Part shown: piece by piece, positions 1 through 5,261 of the stretch
Numbering within the stretch: the first letter of the stretch is position 1
How the letters are laid out: every line of letters starts with the position of its first letter
Made by a program: the position numbers and the translations under genes
Assembly (NCBI GenBank): GCA_029932715.1
Contig: JAOZPO010000013.1
Location: 1-5,643, forward strand
From: Halobacteria archaeon
GTDB lineage: Archaea; Halobacteriota; Syntropharchaeia; Alkanophagales; Methanospirareceae
DNA length: 5,643 nucleotides
Direction: 5' to 3'
Notes under the pieces: model-generated
Databases searched by the model: none
Told to the model about the DNA's origin: nothing
Seen by the model: only the letters and a program-made list of their open reading frames with translations

Positions 1-2
1 AC

Positions 3-1631
3 TCTTTTCTTATTGCCTTCGTAGCATATCTAAACGTATCGCACAAGGGCTTTGAGGAAGTAATGCAGAAGAATATCTGGACTGGATTATCTTATATTTC
101 GAGTTTCGCTATCTTTGTTTTTGTCTACATCATCTTCTCACTTAAAGCGGATATGCAATATTTTCCATTACGCGATTTGTTTTTCATCGCTTATTTCGCC
201 GTTTTAATCATCGAGATAGCCGCTATAAAGTCAGTAATTAGCGAGAAAAAGATCGTAAAAGGGGAAATTGAAGCGGCGAAAAAGAGGAAAGAAGGCATCG
301 TAGACCTCTTGGATTCGTATGCAAACAAATTCTTTAGAGTTGACTATCTTGACGATTTATGGCTAAAGATGATAGATAGATATGTACCTGAAGCTGAAGT
401 AGCAAAAATAAGATTTGACACTTCGGAGCGTAGATTTCATCTTGAAATGACAGACGAGCCCACGAGGCTGAAAATAGCTGTTGGAATACTCTTCGGGATG
501 CATAATATCCCTGATAGAGAACGGATTGCAAATCTGAATAAATCCATAGGAGAGACGAAAGAGGAGATTGCAGAGGTTCTTAAAGAGAAGGTGTTACTGC
601 TACCGGAAGATTTGCGATCTCAGTTTGATGAAGACGTGTATTATCCGATACTGTTCGAAAAAGAGGTTAATACGATGATAAGAGACGTGGAAACTTTCAT
701 CCCTTTCTCAGAGCAGAAAAGGGTTTTTGAGCAGTTGAAGAGAAGGGACGAAAAATTCAAGTGCATCCGTTTTGAAAACGAGAAGATACAAATAAAAGAA
801 GGAACCAGATTCTCTCGACGTGAGTTCCTGGAACTTCTCAGATTTTATCTCGAATCCCTGGAGGATATATTCCCTTTTAGGCGATTCCTGGTCTATGAAC
901 TTATAAGAGGAGAAATAAAAGAGGATTTGGCACCCTATGGTATTACGATTAGCGAGCTACTTGATGTAGTCCCAACGGGAGTAGAGAAAATGGATGAGAT
1001 AATAGCTGGGGGATTGGCAAAAAGGAGTTCAACTTTGATTATCACAGAAGAGACGAAGACAAAACATGAGATTGCTCTCTCTTTTATCAAAAAAGGATTG
1101 GAAGAGGGAACTAAGGTCATTTTTGCAACTTCCAGGCGCCCATTCCAACAGATAATTGGTGAGTTACTAACATATCTTAAAGATTTAAAAGAACTCCTGA
1201 TAATTGACCTATATGAAGATATTTATACAGAGGAGCGAGTTTACAAAGTGGTACAGGATGAGCACCGAATAATCAGCCCTTTAAACAAGATATTGTTTCA
1301 ACGTACTATCGTAAAAGCAATAAAGAGCTATCCAAAGGCTGTGCCCAAAATAGTTGTTATTGATGCCTATGACGACTTTTCAAAGTATTATAGTTCTGGT
1401 GAGATGCTTGAGCTATTGCAAAAGCAAGTAGATGGGTTAAAGAGATGGAATTGCACAAGTTTAATCACAATTAATCCCCATTCTTATTTAATAAAAAAAG
1501 AGGGTGAGGACGCGATAAAGAAGAATTTTGATAATGTTATGATACTATCAGGATCAGATAAGGATGCCTCGGTTTTCATAGAGCGATTGTATCACGGAAC
1601 GCCGTCCAGACAGATTATTCAGTTATATTAG
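3..1631 (+). CDS. Membrane-anchored KaiC/RecA-like protein with degenerate ATPase motifs, 5' partial
   Basis: Residues are numbered from the ATG at 63, which would give 522 aa. The frame is open from that ATG to the window edge and reads FLIAFVAYLNVSHKGFEEV just before it, which looks like another transmembrane helix plus loop, so I think the gene starts outside the window. Against this, GAGG at 54-57 is a fair ribosome binding site for the ATG at 63. Visible helices are about 9-27 and 39-57, followed by a charged helical linker (60-80) and an unrecognised, mostly helical region (85-300). From about 305 the protein resembles the KaiC/RadA-like family: TGVEKMDEIIAGGLAK matches the family entry motif. 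The Walker A position reads TEETKTKH (328-335), keeping the lysine but losing the glycines and the final Thr/Ser. The strand that normally ends in the catalytic Glu-Glu reads VIFATSRRP (352-360). A Walker B-like VVIDAYDD remains (D434). I infer a membrane-bound signalling or scaffold protein with little or no ATPase activity. Its partner is unknown. Confidence 0.8.
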   Translation, partial: SFLIAFVAYLNVSHKGFEEVMQKNIWTGLSYISSFAIFVFVYIIFSLKADMQYFPLRDLFFIAYFAVLIIEIAAIKSVISEKKIVKGEIEAAKKRKEGIVDLLDSYANKFFRVDYLDDLWLKMIDRYVPEAEVAKIRFDTSERRFHLEMTDEPTRLKIAVGILFGMHNIPDRERIANLNKSIGETKEEIAEVLKEKVLLLPEDLRSQFDEDVYYPILFEKEVNTMIRDVETFIPFSEQKRVFEQLKRRDEKFKCIRFENEKIQIKEGTRFSRREFLELLRFYLESLEDIFPFRRFLVYELIRGEIKEDLAPYGITISELLDVVPTGVEKMDEIIAGGLAKRSSTLIITEETKTKHEIALSFIKKGLEEGTKVIFATSRRPFQQIIGELLTYLKDLKELLIIDLYEDIYTEERVYKVVQDEHRIISPLNKILFQRTIVKAIKSYPKAVPKIVVIDAYDDFSKYYSSGEMLELLQKQVDGLKRWNCTSLITINPHSYLIKKEGEDAIKKNFDNVMILSGSDKDASVFIERLYHGTPSRQIIQLY

Positions 1632-1632
1632 G

Positions 1633-1679
1633 TGAAATGGGCACTGTCGAATGGATTTGCTTGTGATTAAACCATTTCA
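1633..1679. terminator. Inverted repeat between convergent stop codons, candidate bidirectional terminator or 3'-end hairpin
   Basis: TGAAATGG (1633-1640) is perfectly repeated in inverted form as CCATTTCA (1672-1679), with a 31-nt spacer. The left arm begins one base after the TAG of the KaiC-like gene. The right arm ends on the stop codon of the leftward membrane-protein gene. The placement suggests a shared 3'-end structure. There is no long T-run after either arm, so a classical intrinsic terminator is not shown, and the stem is short for its loop. Confidence 0.35.
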
Positions 1680-2324
1680 GGGTTTACGGGAACCTGGGCT
1701 GAGCCCACGATGTTTGAAAATTGGTACCTTTTCACTCTGTAACTGAAATTTGTCATAACTATACAGATACTCAAATATTCTTATTGACTCGTATGCACCG
1801 TCAAACCCTAAAAAGGCAAATAGATAGACAGGTTCAAGAAATTGAAAGACACAGACAGTTAGCATCCCTATTTTCATTGAGAAGCGATGTTCAAAGAAGA
1901 AGTGTATCAGTTTATTAGTTTTGTTTTCATCTACATAATCATTCCCTTTTTCATCTATTATACCCATAATCGTAATAATAATCAAGGGGGTCAATAGAAA
2001 ATTCACTTTACCATACAAATAGAAAGAGGGAAGGAGTAGTAATAGTAAAAACGCAATGGAACTGACTTTAAATATTAAATTATCTACCTTTCCACCTATT
2101 AAAACAGAAAGAAGGATGGAAAAAAGAATAGTTTGTGACGCTGTGTCTTTTATTGCTAATATACACGCAACTATCACTATAACAGGCGCTATTAGTACCG
2201 CTATTTTCTTGTTGAACAAATCTTCATCGAAGGCATCGTCAATATATTTCAGCCCACCGCCTATTATTGCGAAAGCAAGAATAATTGCTATTTGCGATGT
2301 CAAATTGTGATCTGATAGGCACAT
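1677..2324 (-). CDS. Unrecognised polytopic membrane protein with acidic motifs
   Basis: I do not recognise the family. From the first ATG (2324) the product is 215 aa with about six hydrophobic segments, near residues 11-25, 41-58, 65-79, 88-105, 109-123 and 152-174. Polar motifs sit at the helix ends: KYIDDAFDED (26-35) after segment 1, GGKVDN after segment 3, and GIIDEKGND (121-129) after segment 5. Paired aspartates at the membrane surface recall metal- or pyrophosphate-binding integral membrane enzymes, such as UbiA- or MraY-type transferases, but their full signatures are absent, so this is only a resemblance. The start is uncertain. The frame extends to a TTG at 2396, only 12 nt from the regulator's stop, but with no ribosome binding site. 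A TATA-like element overlaps the ATG at 2324, and its expected transcription start falls on an in-frame TTG at 2303, giving 208 aa that begin just before the first helix. It lies downstream of, and on the same strand as, the FilR1-type regulator, so read-through from that gene is also possible. Confidence 0.7.
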   Translation of the reverse strand: MCLSDHNLTSQIAIILAFAIIGGGLKYIDDAFDEDLFNKKIAVLIAPVIVIVACILAIKDTASQTILFSILLSVLIGGKVDNLIFKVSSIAFLLLLLLPSFYLYGKVNFLLTPLIIITIMGIIDEKGNDYVDENKTNKLIHFFFEHRFSMKIGMLTVCVFQFLEPVYLFAFLGFDGAYESIRIFEYLYSYDKFQLQSEKVPIFKHRGLSPGSRKP

Positions 2325-2341
2325 ATATATAGAAACTTTTT
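2323..2341 (-). promoter_or_regulatory. Candidate BRE/TATA promoter of the membrane-protein gene
   Basis: Read on the - strand this is an A-rich stretch (GCAAAAAG) followed by TTTCTATATATA, a good archaeal BRE/TATA arrangement. The TATA core is centred near 2327, which predicts transcription starting near 2301, at the in-frame TTG 2303-2301. If real, it would separate the membrane-protein gene from the regulator and make its transcript leaderless. It overlaps the only nearby ATG, which therefore could not be used by this transcript. Confidence 0.45.
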
Positions 2342-2408
2342 GCACTTTACTGCTGCAGCCGATCAGAAGAAGAGCGAGAAGTTTTGATAGAAACAAGTTA
2401 TTGCTTTT

Positions 2409-3302
2409 TCAAATCCACAAATCAACCACATTTGATGATAGCTGACGGTGGTACTCATGTAATTCTCTGCCCCAGGAAAGCGCTTCTTTTGCATCACTTA
2501 TCAGAGCGTTATTATAATCGTATGTTCCACTGTCTGTGAACAACCCCAGATAAAAGACACTGTCAGTAAGAGTAAGACATACTTTTGTATCTTCTTCCAT
2601 CGCGAATAATGTGAAGTTAGGCTCTTGTAAGAAGATTTTAAATGCTTCTTCTGTCTCGACCATCCCAACAATACTATTAAGGACTTCATTCGTCACTATG
2701 AGTTCTACGTCAATACCTTTCCTTCTCACCAATTCCTCGATCATTGTCATATACTCCAGATGAAAAATGGGATAAATGCCCTTCACTTCGTTAGCGTTTT
2801 CAAGTACTTGAAGGGATGTTGTATGCGATTTGAAAATGTCAGTGGACGTATCTGATACTAATGTACTATCCCGCAACCACCCAATCTTCTCCATCAAATG
2901 CGGCGGAATAGCACTGAGATCATGCGTAAGCCAGAACTCCTCATGCTTCTGCAACACATCAATCGCATCTACAAAATCACTTATTTTTAACGCTATAACC
3001 TCACCGACTTTTGTCAATCCGTAGTTCCTTTTTCCATCCTCAAAGATGATTTTATTCTTCTCCAGGTCTCTCAATGCGTGTATAGCAGTAGTAGAACTTA
3101 CTCCAAGTATCTTTCGTAATTCGCTCACTCCCTTCTCCCTCGCCCGCAAAGCGATAATGATGTTTCTTCGCAGTTCAGAACAAATAGCGAAGCGAATCCT
3201 ATTTTGGATATTCAGTTGCTTCTTCTCCGCTTCTGGGCTTGTCATCGCTATCGCTTTTTTCGTATCTGCTATGGTACCTGAATTAGCTATAATAGTTGCC
3301 AT
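2409..3302 (-). CDS. FilR1-family (DUF1724) winged-helix transcriptional regulator
   Basis: A 297-aa cytoplasmic DNA-binding protein. Residues about 40-105 form an ArsR/MarR-like winged helix-turn-helix: GVSELRKILGVSSTTAIHAL holds the helix-turn-helix, and KNKIIFEDGKRNYGLTKVG the wing and its exit. Residues about 120-285 match the FilR1 middle-domain pattern: FWLTHDLSAIPPHLMEKIG, then GIYPIFHLEY, RRKGIDVELIVTNEV, LTDSVFYLGLF and the closing ALSWGRELHEY. That domain is presumed to sense a ligand or partner, and the family is found mainly in methanogens and relatives. The length is slightly above the usual ~260 because of a 35-residue polar N-terminal extension. I chose the ATG at 3302 because a TATA box predicts transcription starting only about 3 nt before it; Met20 (ATG at 3245) is the alternative. 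It is divergent from a histidine kinase gene, 184 nt away between the preferred starts. This parallels the association of FilR1 with the kinase FilI in Methanothrix. It has no receiver domain of its own. Confidence 0.9.
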   Translation of the reverse strand: MATIIANSGTIADTKKAIAMTSPEAEKKQLNIQNRIRFAICSELRRNIIIALRAREKGVSELRKILGVSSTTAIHALRDLEKNKIIFEDGKRNYGLTKVGEVIALKISDFVDAIDVLQKHEEFWLTHDLSAIPPHLMEKIGWLRDSTLVSDTSTDIFKSHTTSLQVLENANEVKGIYPIFHLEYMTMIEELVRRKGIDVELIVTNEVLNSIVGMVETEEAFKIFLQEPNFTLFAMEEDTKVCLTLTDSVFYLGLFTDSGTYDYNNALISDAKEALSWGRELHEYHRQLSSNVVDLWI

Positions 3303-3325
3303 GTAGTACCATATTCATCAAATAA

Positions 3326-3341
3326 AGCTTATATAGTTAAC
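3326..3341 (-). promoter_or_regulatory. TATA promoter of the FilR1-family gene, near-leaderless
   Basis: On the - strand the sequence reads GTTAACTATATAAGCT. The core TATATAAG (3335-3328) is centred near 3331, so transcription should begin near 3305, about 3 nt before the ATG. The transcript would have essentially no leader, which is common in archaea. The BRE side is not a strong match. The palindrome GTTAAC (3336-3341) sits directly upstream of the TATA box, where a repressor would block the basal factors. Confidence 0.6.
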
Positions 3342-3367
3342 GGTAAGAAATACTGCTCGTTACAAGC

Positions 3368-3409
3368 AATGTTGTTTTGATAGAAAAGTTTATATAGCCC
3401 TTCAACATT
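3368..3409. promoter_or_regulatory. Inverted repeat flanking the TATA box of the kinase gene, candidate operator
   Basis: AATGTTG (3368-3374) and CAACATT (3403-3409) are perfect inverted copies separated by 28 nt. The BRE/TATA of the kinase gene lies between them. The half-site centres are 35 bp apart, somewhat over three helical turns. A dimeric or tetrameric regulator, plausibly the adjacent FilR1-type protein, could bind here and cover the promoter; that is inference. A 7-bp match can arise by chance in AT-rich DNA. Confidence 0.3.
3383..3396 (+). promoter_or_regulatory. BRE/TATA promoter of the receiver-PAS-histidine kinase gene
   Basis: GAAAAG followed by TTTATATA (3389-3396) is a strong archaeal BRE plus TATA box. 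Transcription should begin about 26 nt from the TATA centre, near 3419. This falls after the ATG at 3412 and so favours the ATG at 3487, leaving a leader of roughly 70 nt. The leader is purine-rich, with GGAGG at 3444-3448, too far from 3487 to be its ribosome binding site. Confidence 0.65.
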
Positions 3410-3486
3410 TCATGTTAACTCATAAAGTGAAGTTGGAATATACGGAGGAAACGGAAAAGGGTAGTCGGAAAGGTTCAGAAACTAAC

Positions 3487-5010
3487 ATGCGTAAAACTAT
3501 TTTATTGGTTCTGGATGATGACACGCATGTGGAGCTAATACGCAGTGCCTTTCTGAACTATAAACCAGAATGTGAAATCATTCATGCAGCAACTATAAAA
3601 GAAGCGTTAAAATGGCTGCAAGAAGTAGAAACTAAGCAGTTATTTGCCGCCATTTCCGATTACCGCTTGCCTGATGGTACGGGACTGGAGCTTGCCGGAG
3701 GAGCAAAGAACCCGGAGGATGTGGGCTTCCCCGTTATTATGCTGACCGGTCACGGCTCTGAAGAATTGGCAGTTCGCTCATTCAAATCAGGTGTTATGGA
3801 TTATGTTGTGAAGCGAGCTGAGTGGGCACAAGAACTACCCTGGATCGTCAAGCGCGCGTTTCGTGAATGGGATAACATCATAGCACGGAAGCGTGCGGAG
3901 GAGGCACTGGAACACCGGATTCCTGCTTTGACCCAGACCGCAATTGTACTGGACGAATCACGTAAGTTCCTTGAGACCGTCATTGATAACATTCCAGATA
4001 CAATAACCCTTAAAGATTCGGAACACCGCTTCGTGTTGGTCAATCAGGCATATTGTAACATAATAGGGGCTACAAAAGACGAAGTAATAGGGAAGACAGC
4101 TTCAAGGGAAAAAGATACAGAAGTATTTCAAACAGGAGCAGGATTAGACATACCAGAACGAACATATATGGACAATAAGGGTAACCGCCACTATGTATCT
4201 GTAAAGAAAGCGCCATTAACAGACGAATCGGGTAATGTATCTCATGTTCTCACGATAAGTCGTGATATCTCCGAGTTCAAACGTGCGGCTGATGAACGCG
4301 AACGTCTTGTGAAGGAACTTGAAGCGAAGAACGCCGAGATGGAAAGATTCACATATACCATCTCTCACGACCTCAAGTCGCCACTTTTTACTATTCAGGG
4401 TTTTGCTACGGCACTTCGCGCAGATTTGGAACGGGGAGAAAGAGAAGTAGTGGAAACTGATTTGAAGTACATAGAAGATGGCGCAAAGAAGATGGAGCAT
4501 CTGATAGAGGACACATTGCAGCTCTCTCGTATCGGTCGTGTGACGAATCCACCGGAAGACGTGCAGTTCGGTGAAATAGTAAAAGAAGCCCTGGAGCAAA
4601 CAGCCGGGCTGATAAAGTCGAGCGGAGTGGAAGTATCAGTGCCTGACGGCTTCCCCACTGTTCATGTAGACCGTGTGAGAATAGCCGAAGTACTTGTGAA
4701 TCTCATAACAAACAGTATAAAGTTCATGGGTGAACAACAACATCCGAAGATAGATATAGGTTATCGCGAGGATGATGAAGAGACAGTATTCTTTGTGAGG
4801 GATAATTCTGTGGGGATAGAGAAGAGCCAGCAGGAGAAGGTCTTCGACCTTTTTTATCAGCTGGACAGCGGTAGTAGCGAGGGTACAGGTGCGGGACTCG
4901 CGATAGTGAAACGGATAGTGGAAGTGCACGAAGGTCGCGTCTGGATAGAATCCGAACCGGGTAAGGGCTGTACGGTTTGTTTTACGCTGCCTGGTTGCTC
5001 TCAGGTATAA
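3487..5010 (+). CDS. Histidine kinase with N-terminal receiver and PAS domains (REC-PAS-HisKA-HATPase)
   Basis: A 507-aa soluble signalling protein with no membrane segments. Residues 3-125 are a receiver domain with the full active site: acidic cluster D10-D12, phosphoacceptor D58 in SDYRLPDG, T87 in LTGHG and K109 in VVKR. A short coiled coil (about 130-160) leads to a PAS domain (about 163-265; FLETVIDNIPDTITLKD, NQAYCNIIGATKDEVIGKT). The dimerisation domain has the H box FTYTISHDLKSPL, with phosphoacceptor H294. The ATPase domain (about 390-502) has N409 in VNLITNSIKF, a G1 box reading RDNSVGI where DNGxGI is usual, and a G2 box GTGAGLAIVK. The protein should autophosphorylate on His and can receive or pass phosphate at its own receiver; no DNA-binding output domain is present. 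I chose the ATG at 3487 because it begins the receiver fold directly and fits the promoter. The ATG at 3412 would add 25 polar residues and probably precedes the transcription start. The divergent FilR1-family gene is the likely partner. Confidence 0.92.
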   Translation: MRKTILLVLDDDTHVELIRSAFLNYKPECEIIHAATIKEALKWLQEVETKQLFAAISDYRLPDGTGLELAGGAKNPEDVGFPVIMLTGHGSEELAVRSFKSGVMDYVVKRAEWAQELPWIVKRAFREWDNIIARKRAEEALEHRIPALTQTAIVLDESRKFLETVIDNIPDTITLKDSEHRFVLVNQAYCNIIGATKDEVIGKTASREKDTEVFQTGAGLDIPERTYMDNKGNRHYVSVKKAPLTDESGNVSHVLTISRDISEFKRAADERERLVKELEAKNAEMERFTYTISHDLKSPLFTIQGFATALRADLERGEREVVETDLKYIEDGAKKMEHLIEDTLQLSRIGRVTNPPEDVQFGEIVKEALEQTAGLIKSSGVEVSVPDGFPTVHVDRVRIAEVLVNLITNSIKFMGEQQHPKIDIGYREDDEETVFFVRDNSVGIEKSQQEKVFDLFYQLDSGSSEGTGAGLAIVKRIVEVHEGRVWIESEPGKGCTVCFTLPGCSQV

Positions 5011-5020
5011 TAAGTGTAAT

Positions 5021-5126
5021 AAAGTTGTTGCGCAATAAGATTTATCTCGCATAGAAATAGAGCGTGGATGGTAACTACTAAAAATAAGCGATGATAATTT
5101 GCTTTTTATTGTTATGCAACAACTTT
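5021..5126. repeat. Long-range inverted repeat (11 bp perfect, extended), MITE-like remnant or 3'-UTR structure
   Basis: AAAGTTGTTGC (5021-5031) is repeated in inverted form as GCAACAACTTT (5116-5126). After a small bulge the pairing continues with CAATAA (5033-5038) against TTATTG (5106-5111). The arms enclose about 84 nt of AT-rich DNA with no gene. This could be a small transposon-derived element with terminal inverted repeats, although no obvious target-site duplication flanks it, or the 3' end of the kinase transcript folded into a long stem. T-runs at 5103-5107 and 5146-5151 could help end transcription. Confidence 0.5.
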
Positions 5127-5152
5127 GACGCCCATTTACAAAGTATTTTTTG

Positions 5153-5176
5153 TATATAAGCAGAAAACTTTAAATA
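5153..5176 (+). promoter_or_regulatory. BRE/TATA promoter of the secreted-protein gene
   Basis: GAAAAC followed by TTTAAATA (5169-5176) is a strong archaeal BRE/TATA pair, with transcription expected near 5199. A second TATA-like element, TATATAAG (5153-5160), lies just upstream and could be an alternative. The resulting leader to the ATG at 5258 would be about 59 nt and contains a purine-rich G5 run (5233-5237). Spacing of that run to the ATG is too long for a typical ribosome binding site. Confidence 0.6.
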
Positions 5177-5207
5177 GGGATTAATACAACTGAACTAATT
5201 AATAATC

Positions 5208-5261
5208 GTGGTAGCATCAAAAAGGGGAATAAGGGGGAAGGCGAAACTGGACCTAACATGA
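5208..5261 (+). CDS. Possible 17-residue leader ORF overlapping the next start
   Basis: A GTG at 5208, about 9 nt after the expected transcription start, opens a 17-codon frame encoding a basic peptide, MVASKRGIRGKAKLDLT. Its TGA (5259-5261) overlaps the ATG of the secreted-protein gene as ATGA. Such an overlap would allow translational coupling and would explain why that gene lacks a well-placed ribosome binding site. The ORF is very short, starts with GTG and could easily be chance. Confidence 0.15.
   Translation: MVASKRGIRGKAKLDLT

Noticed and set aside
1695..1707. Short hairpin TGGGC-TGA-GCCCA
   Set aside because: Only 5 bp with a 3-nt loop, and it lies inside the C-terminal codons of the membrane protein; no T-run follows it.
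1632..1760. Possible C/D-box small RNA between and into the convergent genes
   Set aside because: No convincing pair of C (RUGAUGA) and D (CUGA) boxes at proper spacing was found.
2343..2396. Lipoprotein-like signal (MFLSKLLALLLIGCSSK) at the N-terminus of the longest membrane-protein frame
   Set aside because: The frame begins with TTG without a ribosome binding site and runs through a TATA-like promoter; the lipobox look is probably chance translation of intergenic DNA.
2381..3386. 13-bp direct repeat GTTTTGATAGAAA at 2381-2393 and 3374-3386
   Set aside because: One copy is near a promoter and the other downstream of a gene on the other strand; a single AT-rich 13-mer match is not far from chance in a window of this size.
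3412..3486. N-terminal extension of the kinase from the ATG at 3412
   Set aside because: The predicted transcription start (near 3419) lies after this ATG, the added 25 residues are polar with no fold, and the receiver domain begins directly at 3487.
4216..5052. Long open frames on the - strand opposite the kinase gene
   Set aside because: They lie antisense to a strongly conserved kinase and resemble no known protein; they are shadows of its codon pattern.
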